A stretch of DNA of 64,000 nt from Massilia arenae (GCF_008014745.1 NZ_VPFD01000016.1:1-64000); one strand, 5' to 3'. Shown: positions 27,571 to 37,099, numbered from the stretch's first letter. A program made the numbers and translations. The notes: generated from the letters alone by a model not told the origin.

Positions 27571-28533
27571 TCAGGCCCAGCCTTTTGGCAGCGGCAATCC
27601 TTCCTGGAGAGCCAGGCGTTCCATCGCCGCTTCCAGCACGACCCGCGCGCGGCCCGAAGCCAGCGCCAATTCGGCGTGCAGGGCCGCGTCTTCCGGATTA
27701 CGCGACGCGCAATGCTGGCTGTAGCGCTCGAAGCTACCCACCATCATCAGCAATTCGGTCAAGTGGCGCGGGCATTCGCAGGTCAGGCGGTTACCAGCGG
27801 CCGCGATATTGGCCAGGTCTTCGTCGGCAAAACGCGGCGGGGCGACGGCGGCGGCCACCGGCTCCTGTAGCGGCGGGCGATGGCCGGTCAGGGCAGACTG
27901 GCATAGCAGCGCCAGTTCGTTCAGGTCGGCCGGAATACGCGCGACCAGGCAGCCTTGCGCACGCAGGGTGCGGATCGTGGCGCTCGAGCAGAAGCGGTAC
28001 AGCACGACGACCGCAGCAACGCCGCTCGCCTCGCGCGCGGCGGCAATGGCCGGCATCACGCGTTCATCGAGTTCGGACTGCTCGATCACCAGTACGTCGG
28101 CGCCTGCGTCACGTGGTAACTCTTCCGCCATTGCAAGGCCCGCGGCGTTGCCGCGTACATCCAGGCCGAGGGCGCCCTGCCCCATGGCGGCGACGCGCCG
28201 CGCCAGCATGGCGCCCACCAGCAGCACACGCACCGGCGCTGCCTGCAGGGCCCGTGCCTGTCCATCCAGGCCCAGCATCGATTGCAACTGATCACGGCTC
28301 AGGCCAGCAAGGACACCGATCGAGTGCCCCTGGTCGACCAGCTGCTTGAGCAGGCCGAGGCGCGCGACCTGTTCGGCCGAGTAGAGGCGCTGGCCACGCT
28401 CGGAGCGCTGGGCATCCGACAGACTGTAGCGGCGCTCCCATACGCGCAGTGTTTCAACTGGCAAGCCGGCTAACCGTGCCGCTGCGCCAGTGCGGTACAT
28501 GATCCGCTCTTGTCCCGTTTTGAATGAATCCAT
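27571..28533 (-). CDS. MerR family transcriptional regulator with degenerate B12-binding-like domain
   Basis: The 320-residue protein has an N-terminal MerR helix-turn-helix (YRTGAAARLAGLPVETLRVWERRYSL, RGQRLYSAEQVARLGLLKQLVDQGHSIGVLAGL). Residues after about 110 look like a Rossmann-type sensor (VRVLLVGAMLARRV, GADVLVIEQSELDERVMPAI, VVVLYRFCSSATIRTLRAQG) related to cobalamin-binding light or stress sensors, but no DxHxxG motif is visible, so B12 binding is unlikely. The start could instead be ATG at 28500. It diverges from the fasciclin gene, which it probably controls. Confidence 0.85.
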   Translation of the reverse strand: MDSFKTGQERIMYRTGAAARLAGLPVETLRVWERRYSLSDAQRSERGQRLYSAEQVARLGLLKQLVDQGHSIGVLAGLSRDQLQSMLGLDGQARALQAAPVRVLLVGAMLARRVAAMGQGALGLDVRGNAAGLAMAEELPRDAGADVLVIEQSELDERVMPAIAAAREASGVAAVVVLYRFCSSATIRTLRAQGCLVARIPADLNELALLCQSALTGHRPPLQEPVAAAVAPPRFADEDLANIAAAGNRLTCECPRHLTELLMMVGSFERYSQHCASRNPEDAALHAELALASGRARVVLEAAMERLALQEGLPLPKGWA

Positions 28534-28764
28534 GATTAAGTGTCCCAAATTGAACCAGATATTGACGACGAATGCTGTCATACACTGAAGAAAATGACGG
28601 TTACGTATTCAACAGTACCCGGCAGTCTGACCAGTTGCTCGCGCACGAGTGCTCCCCTGTGTTGAGATCACATCAAATGAACAAGGTTTGAACCCATTTT
28701 ATAGGACAGATTCGATTCACACATTAGACTACGATACTAAATCCACGTAAATTGGCTTCAGATC

Positions 28765-28779
28765 GGTTCGTTGCGAACC
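28765..28779 (+). promoter_or_regulatory. Hairpin in the fasciclin gene leader
   Basis: A perfect 6-bp inverted repeat GGTTCG-TTG-CGAACC lies 26 bases before the ATG of the fasciclin gene. It may be an operator for the divergent MerR regulator or an RNA hairpin; the sequence alone does not decide. Confidence 0.35.
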
Positions 28780-28805
28780 TGTTCAACCCAACTTCTGGAG
28801 CCAAC

Positions 28806-29261
28806 ATGAAAAAGATCTTGATTGCTTTGCCCCTCGCGTTCGCCTTCACATCCGTCCAGGCGGCGGACATCGTGGATACCGCGAAATCCGCCGGCACCTT
28901 CAATACCCTGGTCACTGCGGTACAAGCTGCCGGCCTGACCGATACCCTGAAAGGTCCGGGTCCATTCACTGTTTTTGCCCCGACTGACGCCGCCTTTGCA
29001 AAAATCCCGAAAGCCAAGCTGGACGCCCTGCTGAAAGACAAGGCAGCACTGTCCAAGGTACTGACCTATCACGTGGTGCCGGGAAAAGTCATGGCTGCCG
29101 ACGTCAAGCCTGGCGACGTCAAGACCGTCGAGGGTAGCGCGTTCGCAGTAAAAGTTGCGGGCGGCAAGGTCATGGTCGACAAGGCAACCGTCACCAAGAC
29201 CGACATCGCAGCCGATAATGGTGTGATCCATGTGATCGATACGGTCATCATGCCGAAGTAA
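28806..29261 (+). CDS. Secreted fasciclin (FAS1) domain protein
   Basis: The 151-residue protein has a signal peptide ([19 protein letters not shown]) and one FAS1 domain. Both conserved FAS1 boxes are present: [19 protein letters not shown] and the end block [13 protein letters not shown]. The [13 protein letters not shown] segment is also typical. Single-domain bacterial FAS1 proteins are surface or periplasmic adhesins linked to stress responses. TGGAG precedes the chosen ATG. Confidence 0.93.
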   Translation: MKKILIALPLAFAFTSVQAADIVDTAKSAGTFNTLVTAVQAAGLTDTLKGPGPFTVFAPTDAAFAKIPKAKLDALLKDKAALSKVLTYHVVPGKVMAADVKPGDVKTVEGSAFAVKVAGGKVMVDKATVTKTDIAADNGVIHVIDTVIMPK

Positions 29262-29402
29262 ACCTGGCCTCCTCGTCGAGATTAGTTCCCATCCCGTTCA
29301 TTTCCGGCGATGGGAATATGTCGGCTTCATGCCTGATGACATCGTGGTAAATTGCCGGCTTGCCTGCGGCACCCGGCTGCGGCACTGATCGACGAGGATG
29401 GA

Positions 29403-31463
29403 ATGAAATTTCGTTTGCTGACGATGGTAGCGGCCCTGCTGGCCGCCACCACCGCGACGGCCGCGCCGCGCGGCTTTACCGTGGAAGACCTGGTCAATAT
29501 GGAACGGGTCGGCAGCCCGGCCGTGTCGCCGGACGCCACGCGCGTGATCTATACCGTGCGCAGCACGGACATGGAAAACAACCGCGGCAATACCCAACTG
29601 TGGATGGTCGACCTGCGCGCCGCCAAGCCGGCGCCGCAGCGCCTGAGCCAGCATGCGTCCAGCAGCAGCGATCCGGAATGGTCGCCGTCGGGCGACGCCG
29701 TCTATTTCCTGTCGGCGCGCTCGGGGTCGTCGCAGGTATGGCGCCAGCCGGTGGCCGGCGGCGAGCCGGTGCAGGTGACGAACCTGGCGCTGGACGTCGA
29801 CAACTTCCGCCTCGCCCCGAGCGGCGACCGCCTGGCCTTCAGCGTGGCCGTGTTCCGCGACTGCGCCGACCTGGCCTGCACCAAGTCGCGCCTGGATGCC
29901 AAAGAGAAGGACAAGGCCACCGGCAAGGTCTATGACCGCCTGTTCGTGCGCCACTGGGATACCTGGGGCGACCACCGCAATGCGGTGCTGTTCTCGGCGC
30001 CGCTGGGTGCGGATGGCAAGGTCGGCAGCGAACCGGTCAGCCTGTCCGGCTCGCTTGACGGCGACGTGCCGTCGAAGCCTTTCGGCGACCGCGAGGAATA
30101 CCGTTTCAGCCCGGACGGCAAGACCATCGTATTCTCGGCGCGCATCGCCGGCAAGACCGAAGCCTGGTCGACCAATTTCGACCTGTACAGCGTGCCAGCC
30201 GTGGGCGGCGCGGCGCCGCGCAACCTGACCCAGGACAATCCGGCCTGGGATACCAAGGGCACTTTCTCGCCGGATGGCCGCACCCTGGCGTATCTCGCGA
30301 TGGCGCGTCCCGGCTTCGAGGCCGACCGCTACCAGGTCATGCTGATGGACGTGGCTAGCGGCCAGAAGCGCAAGCTGGCGGCCGACTGGGACCGCTCGGC
30401 CGGCAGCCTGGTGTGGCGTGCGGACGGCAAGGCGTTGATCGTCGATGCCGAAGACATCGGCCAGCATCGCCTGTTCTCGATCGACGTCGCCAACGGCAAG
30501 GTGACGCCGCTGACCGACAAGGGCGCGGTCGGCGCCTATGACCTGCGGCGCGATACCCTGGTCTATACGCATGCCAACCTGCAGTCGGGCGCGCAACTGT
30601 TCTCGATGAAGCTGGGCGGCAAGCCGAAGCAGCTGACCGATGTGAACACGGAACGCTTGAAGGACGTGCGCTTTGGCGAGTCGGAGCAGTTCTCGTTTGC
30701 CGGCGCCAATGGCGAGACCGTGTATGGCTACGTGATGAAGCCGTGGAATGCGCAGCCGGGCCAAAAGTATCCGGTCGCCTTCATCGTCCACGGCGGCCCG
30801 CAAGGCAGCTTCGGCAACAGCTGGAGCTATCGCTGGAATCCGCAGGTGTATGCGGGCGCGGGTTACGCGGCCGTGTTCATCGACTTCCACGGCTCGACCG
30901 GCTATGGCCAGAAGTTCACGGACTCGATCAGCAACGACTGGGGCGGCAAGCCGCTGGTCGACCTGCAGAAGGGCTATGACGCGGCGGTGCAGAAATTCTC
31001 GTGGCTCGATCGTTCACGCGATTGCGCGCTGGGGGCGTCGTACGGCGGCTATATGATGAACTGGATCGCGGGCAACTGGTCGGATGAGTTCAAGTGCATC
31101 GTGAATCACGACGGCGTGTTCGATACGCGCGGCATGGCGTACTCGACCGAGGAACAGTGGTTTACCGACTGGGAGAGCGGCGGACCTTACTTCAAGGTGC
31201 CGGAGAACCATGAGCGCTTCAATCCGGTTCATCACGTAAACAAGTGGAAGACGCCGATGCTGGTGATCCAGGGTGATCTGGACTTCCGGATTCCTACCGC
31301 GCAGGCGCTGGGGACCTTCACCGCGCTGCAGCGTATGGGTGTCGACAGCAAGCTGCTGGTGTTCCCGGATGAGAACCACTGGGTGCTCAAGCCGGCGAAC
31401 TCGGTGCAGTGGCATCACACTGTGGTGGGGTGGCTGGATCAGTATTTGAAGCAGAAGCCCTAA
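29403..31463 (+). CDS. S9 family (dipeptidyl-/acyl-peptidase type) serine peptidase
   Basis: The 686-residue exported protein (signal peptide to ATATAA) has an N-terminal beta-propeller (repeats such as SSSDPEWSPSGDAVYFLSARSG and FSPDGRTLAYLAMARPG) and a C-terminal prolyl-oligopeptidase hydrolase domain. The nucleophile Ser546 is in GASYGGYMMNW, the acid in QGDLDFRIP, and the histidine in DENHWVL. HGGPQGSFGN forms the oxyanion region. It likely degrades peptides in the periplasm. A second S9 peptidase is encoded at 42076. Confidence 0.93.
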   Translation: MKFRLLTMVAALLAATTATAAPRGFTVEDLVNMERVGSPAVSPDATRVIYTVRSTDMENNRGNTQLWMVDLRAAKPAPQRLSQHASSSSDPEWSPSGDAVYFLSARSGSSQVWRQPVAGGEPVQVTNLALDVDNFRLAPSGDRLAFSVAVFRDCADLACTKSRLDAKEKDKATGKVYDRLFVRHWDTWGDHRNAVLFSAPLGADGKVGSEPVSLSGSLDGDVPSKPFGDREEYRFSPDGKTIVFSARIAGKTEAWSTNFDLYSVPAVGGAAPRNLTQDNPAWDTKGTFSPDGRTLAYLAMARPGFEADRYQVMLMDVASGQKRKLAADWDRSAGSLVWRADGKALIVDAEDIGQHRLFSIDVANGKVTPLTDKGAVGAYDLRRDTLVYTHANLQSGAQLFSMKLGGKPKQLTDVNTERLKDVRFGESEQFSFAGANGETVYGYVMKPWNAQPGQKYPVAFIVHGGPQGSFGNSWSYRWNPQVYAGAGYAAVFIDFHGSTGYGQKFTDSISNDWGGKPLVDLQKGYDAAVQKFSWLDRSRDCALGASYGGYMMNWIAGNWSDEFKCIVNHDGVFDTRGMAYSTEEQWFTDWESGGPYFKVPENHERFNPVHHVNKWKTPMLVIQGDLDFRIPTAQALGTFTALQRMGVDSKLLVFPDENHWVLKPANSVQWHHTVVGWLDQYLKQKP

Positions 31464-31465
31464 AG

Positions 31466-31494
31466 CAAAAAAACCCGCCGAGGCGGGTTTTTTT
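31466..31494. terminator. Bidirectional intrinsic terminator
   Basis: A GC stem (AAACCCGCC / GGCGGGTTT) has seven As before it and seven Ts after it. It separates the convergent S9 peptidase gene and pilA and can stop transcription from both sides. Confidence 0.93.
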
Positions 31495-31510
31495 ATGGCT
31501 TAACTAGCGA

Positions 31511-31939
31511 TTACTCAGCGGTAACGCAGGCATTGCCAGTGAAGTCTGCCTCGACGTCGGTCGAGCAGGTCCATGCGCCTTCGGTGTCACGGTTGAGAGT
31601 GATGGTCTTAGTAGCAACGGATGTAGGACCGCCAACGATCGAGCAGGAGAGGCCGCCGGCTTCCACGAGGTCGAAATCGCAGTTGGTGCTTGGATCATTT
31701 ACCAGACCTGCAGCGGCGACGTCTGCTGGAGCGGCGCCTTCATTCATTGCGACGTCATAACCGGTCTTACCACCCGACACTTCAGCCAGAGCGGCCGAGA
31801 ATTTCGCCTTGGCGACGTAGTTCTGGTAGGCAGGGATGGCGACGGCTGCCAGGATACCGATGATTGCAACGACGATCATCAGTTCGATCAGGGTGAAGCC
31901 GCCTTCGGCTTTTTTGGTCTGCATTTGCTTGAAGTTCAT
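31511..31939 (-). CDS. pilA: Type IV pilin PilA
   Basis: The 142-residue prepilin has a short basic leader cut at Gly14/Phe15 ([36 protein letters not shown]) with Glu5 of the mature protein, needed for assembly. The globular part has four cysteines, the last two (WTC...GNAC) placed as the usual C-terminal disulfide loop. It is the major pilin candidate for twitching, adhesion and DNA uptake. GGAGA precedes the ATG. A sigma-54 promoter and PilR-like site cluster lie upstream. Confidence 0.95.
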   Translation of the reverse strand: MNFKQMQTKKAEGGFTLIELMIVVAIIGILAAVAIPAYQNYVAKAKFSAALAEVSGGKTGYDVAMNEGAAPADVAAAGLVNDPSTNCDFDLVEAGGLSCSIVGGPTSVATKTITLNRDTEGAWTCSTDVEADFTGNACVTAE

Positions 31940-32014
31940 TTTTCTCTCCAGGGTGGTATTTCAAAAGTTAGGACTACGTGTCTTGTGCTGCTCAGCTGCT
32001 ACGCTTTCCTATAT

Positions 32015-32029
32015 GCAAGCGGCGTGCCA
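32015..32029 (-). promoter_or_regulatory. Sigma-54 (-24/-12) promoter of pilA
   Basis: Read on the minus strand, TGGCACGCCGCTTGC matches the sigma-54 consensus TGGCAC-N5-TTGC at every conserved base. Transcription should start near 32003, about 64 bases before the pilA ATG. Established work in other bacteria shows pilA driven by RpoN with the PilS/PilR pair. Confidence 0.9.
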
Positions 32030-32090
32030 GCCCGAAAGCAGCAAGAAACGGTCGATTTTATTAATCCTGAGATAAGAAAACCCTGTGCCG

Positions 32091-32170
32091 CGACAAAATT
32101 TGACGCCTCGGGTGACAAAATTTGTCAGTGCCGCATGGCAATTTTTGTCAGGCGACGAAGTTTGTCGACG
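32091..32170 (-). promoter_or_regulatory. Cluster of PilR-like enhancer sites upstream of pilA
   Basis: At least four GACA/TGTC elements occur in 80 bases, including the 15-base palindrome TGACAAAATTTGTCA at 32113-32127, CGACAAAATTTGAC at 32091, TTTTTGTCAGG at 32142 and TTTGTCGAC at 32161. The block lies 60-140 bases upstream of the -24 box, where sigma-54 activators bind. PilR sites in Pseudomonas contain TGTC cores, so PilR is the likely binder (inference). Confidence 0.65.
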
Positions 32171-32187
32171 AAAAATGGACTCGTAAA

Positions 32188-32211
32188 TACAAACAGGGAG
32201 CCGAAGCTCCC
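32188..32211 (-). terminator. Intrinsic terminator after sucD
   Basis: On the minus strand the stem GGGAGC/GCTCCC closes a C(UUCG)G tetraloop and is followed by TGTTTGTATTT. It lies 32 bases after the sucD stop codon and insulates the pilA enhancer region from sucCD transcripts. Confidence 0.85.
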
Positions 32212-32243
32212 CGTCTTAGCTGCCGATCAAGAGACCGTCAGGA

Positions 32244-33125
32244 TTACAGCATCGCCTTCAGCAGGCGCGCCATTTCCGACGGGTTCTTGGTGACGGTGAT
32301 GCCGCAGGCTTCCATGATTTCCAGCTTGGCTTGCGCGGTGTCTGCGCCGCCCGAGATCAGCGCGCCGGCGTGGCCCATGCGCTTGCCTGGAGGCGCGGTG
32401 ACGCCAGCGATGAAGCCGACGACTGGCTTCTTCATATTGTCCTTGATCCAGTAAGCCGCGTTGGCTTCGTCCGGGCCGCCGATTTCGCCGATCATGATGA
32501 CCGCGTCGGTGTCAGGATCGTCGTTGAACATCTTCATGACGTCGATGTGCTTCAGACCATTGATCGGGTCGCCGCCGATGCCGACTGCCGACGATTGGCC
32601 CAGGCCCAGTGCGGTCAGCTGGCCGACTGCTTCATAGGTCAGGGTGCCCGAACGCGACACGACGCCGATACGGCCCTTCTTGTGGATGTGACCTGGCATG
32701 ATGCCGATCTTGATTTCGTCAGGGGTGATCAGGCCTGGGCAGTTCGGGCCCAGCAGCAGGGTCTTGGAACCGGCTTTGGCCATGCGATCCTTGATTTCCA
32801 TCATGTCGCGGACAGGGATGCCTTCGGTGATGCAAATTGCCAGGTCCAGCTCGGCTTCGACGGCTTCCCAGATGGCAGCTGCTGCGCCTGCTGGTGGGAC
32901 ATAGATCACCGACACGTTGGCGCCGGTTTCTTTCTTGGCTTCAGCAACGTTAGCGAAAATTGGAATGCCTTCGAAATCTTCGCCGGCTTTCTTCGGGTTC
33001 ACGCCAGCAACGAAGGCTTCCTTGCCGTTCGCGTAGTCGCGGCACATACGGGTGTGGAACTGGCCGGTCTTGCCGGTGATGCCCTGGGTGACTACTTTGG
33101 TATCTTTGTTGATCAGAATCGACAT
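32244..33125 (-). CDS. sucD: Succinyl-CoA synthetase subunit alpha
   Basis: SucD (293 residues) binds CoA and carries the phospho-histidine of succinyl-CoA synthetase in the TCA cycle. The CoA site segment GITGKTGQFHTRMCRDYANG, GPNCPGLITP, GVVSRSGTLTYEAV and the active-site histidine in KRMGHAGALISGG are intact. It follows sucC by 18 bases. Confidence 0.97.
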   Translation of the reverse strand: MSILINKDTKVVTQGITGKTGQFHTRMCRDYANGKEAFVAGVNPKKAGEDFEGIPIFANVAEAKKETGANVSVIYVPPAGAAAAIWEAVEAELDLAICITEGIPVRDMMEIKDRMAKAGSKTLLLGPNCPGLITPDEIKIGIMPGHIHKKGRIGVVSRSGTLTYEAVGQLTALGLGQSSAVGIGGDPINGLKHIDVMKMFNDDPDTDAVIMIGEIGGPDEANAAYWIKDNMKKPVVGFIAGVTAPPGKRMGHAGALISGGADTAQAKLEIMEACGITVTKNPSEMARLLKAML

Positions 33126-33143
33126 TTTTATTTCCTTAGCGAA

Positions 33144-34313
33144 TTAGGCTTTACCAGCGGCGGCGGCAACGACCGACTTCGCTGCGTCTTCCATCGTGTC
33201 TGCGGCGATGATCGGCAGGCCCGATTCAGCCAGCATCTTCTTGCCCAGGTCTTCGTTGGTGCCCTTCATGCGCACGACCAGTGGCACTTGCAGCGACACG
33301 GCTTTCGAAGCAGCGATCACGCCTTCGGCGATGACGTCGCAACGCATGATGCCGCCGAAGATGTTGACCAGGATAGCTTTCAGGTCAGGGTTCTTCAGCA
33401 TGATCTTGAAGGCTTCGGTCACTTTCTCGGCCGTAGCGCCACCGCCCACGTCCAGGAAGTTGGCCGGCTCGCCGCCGAACAGCTTGATGGTGTCCATGGT
33501 CGCCATGGCCAGGCCGGCGCCGTTCACCAGGCAGCCGATATTGCCGTCGAGCGAGATGTAGGCCAGGTCGAATTTCGATGCTTCGACTTCAGCTGGATCT
33601 TCTTCGTCCAGGTCGCGGTAGGCGACGATTTCTGGACGGCGATACAGGGCGTTGGCGTCGAAGTTGAACTTCGCGTCCAGGGCGATGATCTTGCCGCTGC
33701 CGGTGACGATCAGTGGGTTGATCTCGGCCAGCGATGCGTCGGTTTCCCAGTAGGCTTTGTACAGGCCTTGCAGGTTGGCGCGGGCATCGGCGATCGAGCC
33801 AGCAGGCACGCCGATCTTGGCGGCGACATCGTCAGCCTGTGCATCGGTCAGGCCGACTTTAGGGTCGATCACGACATTGTGGATTTTTTCTGGGTTGCTG
33901 TGCGCGACTTCTTCGATGTCCATGCCGCCTTCCGACGAGGCCATCAGCACGACTTTCTGGGTGACGCGGTCGGTGACCAGCGACACGTACAGCTCTTGTT
34001 TGATGTCGGCGCCTTCTTCGATCATCAGGCGACGCACTTTCTGGCCTTCAGGGCTGGTCTGATGGGTGATCAGCTGCATGCCCATGATCTGCTCGGAGTA
34101 TTCCTTGACCTGCTCGATCGACTTGGCGACCTTGACGCCACCGCCCTTGCCGCGGCCACCAGCGTGGATCTGTGCCTTGACGACCCAGACCGGACCGCCC
34201 AGCTCTTCAGCGGCTTTGACAGCGTCTTCGACCGACATGCACGGAATGCCGCGCGGAACGGTCACTCCGAATTTTCGGAGGATCTCTTTGCCCTGGTACT
34301 CATGGATCTTCAT
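33144..34313 (-). CDS. sucC: Succinyl-CoA synthetase subunit beta
   Basis: SucC (389 residues) binds nucleotide and succinate. The ATP-grasp start [55 protein letters not shown], and [15 protein letters not shown]...NFLDVGGGA are all present. It precedes sucD in the usual two-gene operon. Confidence 0.97.
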   Translation of the reverse strand: MKIHEYQGKEILRKFGVTVPRGIPCMSVEDAVKAAEELGGPVWVVKAQIHAGGRGKGGGVKVAKSIEQVKEYSEQIMGMQLITHQTSPEGQKVRRLMIEEGADIKQELYVSLVTDRVTQKVVLMASSEGGMDIEEVAHSNPEKIHNVVIDPKVGLTDAQADDVAAKIGVPAGSIADARANLQGLYKAYWETDASLAEINPLIVTGSGKIIALDAKFNFDANALYRRPEIVAYRDLDEEDPAEVEASKFDLAYISLDGNIGCLVNGAGLAMATMDTIKLFGGEPANFLDVGGGATAEKVTEAFKIMLKNPDLKAILVNIFGGIMRCDVIAEGVIAASKAVSLQVPLVVRMKGTNEDLGKKMLAESGLPIIAADTMEDAAKSVVAAAAGKA

Positions 34314-34381
34314 GCTGGCTTCCCTTCTTCTATTACTGAATTAGAAATACGGTTGAACTACAAAGATAAAAACGACGAACG

Positions 34382-34945
34382 CTAACCCGAGACGGCCTTG
34401 ATCGACCAGCGTGGGTAGTATTTGGCCACGGCAGGGCCGTCGCTGCGCAGTGCATGGCAACGGTCGAGCTCAAATGGACGGTCGGTTGACGAACCGCCGA
34501 GCCCACCTGGGGCGTCGACATTGTCGTCAGCAAAGGCTTGCAAGGCTGCGGTCGGCAGCACCTGGGCCAATTCGGTCAAATGGGTGCAGCCGAGCACGCC
34601 GGATAGGCGGTCTTTCAGATGCAACCGGAAATGGTTCACGAGCGAGAGCCCGATCAACTTCTTGTAGGCAGGGCCGATGGTATCGCAGTAGCCCGGATAC
34701 GGGACGGCATCGGATGCGGCTTCGGCATCGACGATGTTGAGCTCGCGGTCAATGGTCACACGCAGCTTGAGGTCGTGCACCGGCGTGCCGCCGGGCCGTT
34801 CGCCGGAAGCAAGCGCGACAGTACGCGTTTTCACATCGCGGATGCTGGCATCGAGGTCCCACAAGCCATCGTCGCGCGCGAACGCTTCGACTGTGATGGC
34901 GCGCGTATGCCGGAGCGAGCGCGATACGGGAGGTGACAAAGGCAT
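34382..34945 (-). CDS. DUF2889 family protein
   Basis: The 187-residue soluble protein matches the DUF2889 pattern: SRSLRHTRAITVEAFARDDGLWDLDASIRDVKTR, HDLKLRVTIDRELNIVDAEAASDAVPYPGYC, and the late GCTHLTELAQVLPTAA with conserved Cys and His. Function is not known; the invariant Cys/His residues suggest metal binding or catalysis (inference). Start ATG 34945 is chosen over an upstream extension unlike the family. It lies 68 bases upstream of sucC on the same strand. Confidence 0.82.
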   Translation of the reverse strand: MPLSPPVSRSLRHTRAITVEAFARDDGLWDLDASIRDVKTRTVALASGERPGGTPVHDLKLRVTIDRELNIVDAEAASDAVPYPGYCDTIGPAYKKLIGLSLVNHFRLHLKDRLSGVLGCTHLTELAQVLPTAALQAFADDNVDAPGGLGGSSTDRPFELDRCHALRSDGPAVAKYYPRWSIKAVSG

Positions 34946-35264
34946 AAATACCAGTGCCGTCGAGACGGCGGTTAGTGATGCAGCCGGTGTGCTTCTTGCA
35001 CGTTGCCGCAGCTTCTGCGACAACAACCGCTCATGCGGCGCTGCTTAAACCCGCAAAGTTTAGCACAGCGTCCACAGCGGCGCATGGGAAAGAAAGGTCG
35101 GTAAGGGATACTACGAGGAGATGAAGGGACTTCAAGGGAATATGACGGCGCGTTTGCCGCTTATATTATTCGCCTGTCTTTAATGAGCGTCACCATCCAT
35201 TCACATCATGAATATAAGATATGTATTTGGGATAGGGTCAGTCAATGGCCGGGATGGCCAGACG
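34946..35264. other. Intergenic stretch without recognised gene
   Basis: Between the DUF2889 gene and the recX terminator there is no reading frame with normal codon bias. The part from 35140 to 35250 is more A+T-rich. It should carry the DUF2889 promoter, but no clear boxes or RNA structure were found. Confidence 0.5.
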
Positions 35265-35349
35265 ACAAAAAGCGCCAGCGTGCAGCGCCATCGCCCGTTG
35301 AGGAATATGCTTTTAAGCATATCGGGGATGACGCTCCACGCTGGCGCCT
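35265..35349 (-). terminator. Long hairpin terminator after recX
   Basis: Outer 11-base arms GCGCCAGCGTG (35272-35282) and CACGCTGGCGC (35337-35347) enclose a partly paired stem topped by ATATGC-TTTTAA-GCATAT. On the minus strand the base of the hairpin is followed by TTTTTG. It lies 33 bases after the recX stop and should end the recA-recX transcript. At 76 bases it is much longer than usual terminators. Confidence 0.75.
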
Positions 35350-35379
35350 GGAGCAATCGGGCCGATGAACCGCCATCCA

Positions 35380-35847
35380 TCAGCTCACATCGAACTCATC
35401 GTCCGCAGGGCTACCCTGCATCGCCACCCGTGCCGCACGCTGGGAAAAGCCGCGTTGCAACAGAAAGCGCATCTGCTTGGCCCGCATCGCCGCGTCGGTG
35501 GCGACCGTGCCGAACTTGCGCTGCCAGACTTCGACGGCGCGCGCCGTCTCGCTGTCGGACAGCCCGGCCTTGATCTCGACCAGCGCATCGCCGGTGACGC
35601 CATGGCTTTGCAGCTCGGCCACCACACGGCTATTGCCGTAGCGGCTGGCCTTACGGTTGATCAGGGATTCGGCGAAACGTTCCTGCGACAGCCAGTTATT
35701 CTTTTCAAGGAAATCCAGGAGGGCGTCGACGTCGTCGTCTTCCTGGGCATACTTGGCCAGCTTGCGCCGCAACTCGAACCGGCTGTGCTCGCGCTGCGAC
35801 AGGTAGCGCAGCGCGCGCGCCTTGAGGCTTAGTGCAGGTGCTGGCAT
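35380..35847 (-). CDS. recX: Regulatory protein RecX
   Basis: RecX (155 residues) binds RecA filaments and limits their growth. The protein is a helical repeat family member: [70 protein letters not shown], then [27 protein letters not shown]. Length is typical. It follows recA by 84 bases and shares its SOS control. Confidence 0.94.
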   Translation of the reverse strand: MPAPALSLKARALRYLSQREHSRFELRRKLAKYAQEDDDVDALLDFLEKNNWLSQERFAESLINRKASRYGNSRVVAELQSHGVTGDALVEIKAGLSDSETARAVEVWQRKFGTVATDAAMRAKQMRFLLQRGFSQRAARVAMQGSPADDEFDVS

Positions 35848-35931
35848 GGGGACACCGTGATCGACAACATGGCGAGAACGAACGGGTAGAAACCCGCGGC
35901 GCTACCCTGCCGCGCCGCCCTCGCCAGGCGA

Positions 35932-37008
35932 TTACTCACCAACTGCCTGCAGCTTCGGCTTGTCGTCGCCACCGGCTGCCGCCGGCGGCAGTTCGCGCAC
36001 GCCCAGGGCGGCACGGACCTTGTTCTCGATCTCACGCGCCAGGGCTGGGCGATCCACCAGGAACTGACGGGCATTGTCCTTGCCCTGGCCGATGCGCTCG
36101 CCGTTATAGCTGTACCACGAGCCCGACTTCTCGACGATCTTGTTGTCGGCGCCCAGGTCCAGGATTTCGCCTTCGCGCGAGGTGCCGGCCCCGTACAGGA
36201 TGTCGAAGTGGGCCTCTTTGAACGGTGGCGCGATCTTGTTCTTGACGACCTTGACCTTGGTTTCGTTACCGATCACTTCGTCGCCCGACTTGATCGAACC
36301 GGTACGACGGATGTCCAGGCGCACGGAGGCGTAGAACTTCAGTGCGTTACCGCCGGTGGTCGTCTCCGGGCTGCCGAACATGACGCCGATCTTCATGCGG
36401 ATCTGGTTAATGAAGATCACCAGCGTGTTGGTGCGGTTGATCGAACCGGTAAGCTTGCGCAGCGCTTGCGACATCAGGCGTGCCTGCAGGCCCGGCAGCG
36501 AGTCGCCCATATCGCCTTCGATCTCGGCGCGCGGGGTCAGTGCCGCCACCGAGTCGATGACCACCAGGTCGACGCTGCCCGAACGCACCAGGGCGTCGGT
36601 GATTTCAAGTGCCTGTTCGCCGGTATCCGGCTGCGAGATCAGCAGGTCGCTCAGGTTGATGCCCAGTTTTTGGGCATAGGTGACGTCGAGCGCGTGCTCG
36701 GCGTCGATGAAGGCGCAGGTGCCACCCAGTTTTTGCATCTGGGCGATGGTTTGCAGCGTCAGGGTGGTTTTACCCGACGATTCAGGGCCGTAGATCTCGA
36801 CGATACGGCCGCGCGGCAGGCCGCCGACGCCCAGGGCGATGTCGAGGCCCAGCGAGCCGGTGGAAACAGTCTGCACTTCTTCGACCGGCGCATTGGCATC
36901 CATGCGCATGACCGAGCCCTTGCCAAACTGCTTTTCGATTTGCGCCAGGGCGGCTGCCAGCGCCTTGCCCTTTTCAGCGGCGTTCAATGCGGATTTTTTG
37001 TCGTCCAT
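35932..37008 (-). CDS. recA: Recombinase RecA
   Basis: RecA (358 residues) drives homologous recombination and LexA cleavage in the SOS response. The Walker A motif [10 protein letters not shown] is near residue 71, with [21 protein letters not shown] (Walker B, L1 region), [36 protein letters not shown] (L2) and [14 protein letters not shown] following. No intein or truncation is seen. An SOS box overlaps its promoter. Confidence 0.98.
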   Translation of the reverse strand: MDDKKSALNAAEKGKALAAALAQIEKQFGKGSVMRMDANAPVEEVQTVSTGSLGLDIALGVGGLPRGRIVEIYGPESSGKTTLTLQTIAQMQKLGGTCAFIDAEHALDVTYAQKLGINLSDLLISQPDTGEQALEITDALVRSGSVDLVVIDSVAALTPRAEIEGDMGDSLPGLQARLMSQALRKLTGSINRTNTLVIFINQIRMKIGVMFGSPETTTGGNALKFYASVRLDIRRTGSIKSGDEVIGNETKVKVVKNKIAPPFKEAHFDILYGAGTSREGEILDLGADNKIVEKSGSWYSYNGERIGQGKDNARQFLVDRPALAREIENKVRAALGVRELPPAAAGGDDKPKLQAVGE

Positions 37009-37069
37009 GGTGTACTTTCAATCGTGGAGTAGGCAAGGTGAGGGCGCGCACGCGCACTTCAATAGCCAC

Positions 37070-37099
37070 TACTGTATAAAAATCCAGTGGTTTTTGCAA
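37070..37099 (-). promoter_or_regulatory. recA promoter with LexA (SOS) box
   Basis: TACTGTATAAAAATCCAGTG at 37070-37089 matches the LexA consensus CTGT-N8-ACAG closely. On the minus strand TTGCAA (37099-37094) and TACAGT (37076-37071), 17 bases apart, form a sigma-70 promoter whose -10 box lies inside the SOS box. LexA binding would block RNA polymerase. Confidence 0.85.

Noticed and set aside
27571..28533. B12-dependent light sensor of the CarH/LitR type
   Set aside because: The MerR domain and overall layout agree, but the cobalamin-ligand motif DxHxxG is not present, so B12 binding is not claimed.
31940..32090. Riboswitch or attenuator in the pilA leader
   Set aside because: The leader after the sigma-54 start is only about 64 bases and shows no stable stem or known aptamer pattern.
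35183..35368. Small plus-strand frame upstream of the recX end
   Set aside because: It spans the long hairpin after recX, has no ribosome site and an unusual composition, so it is not treated as a gene.
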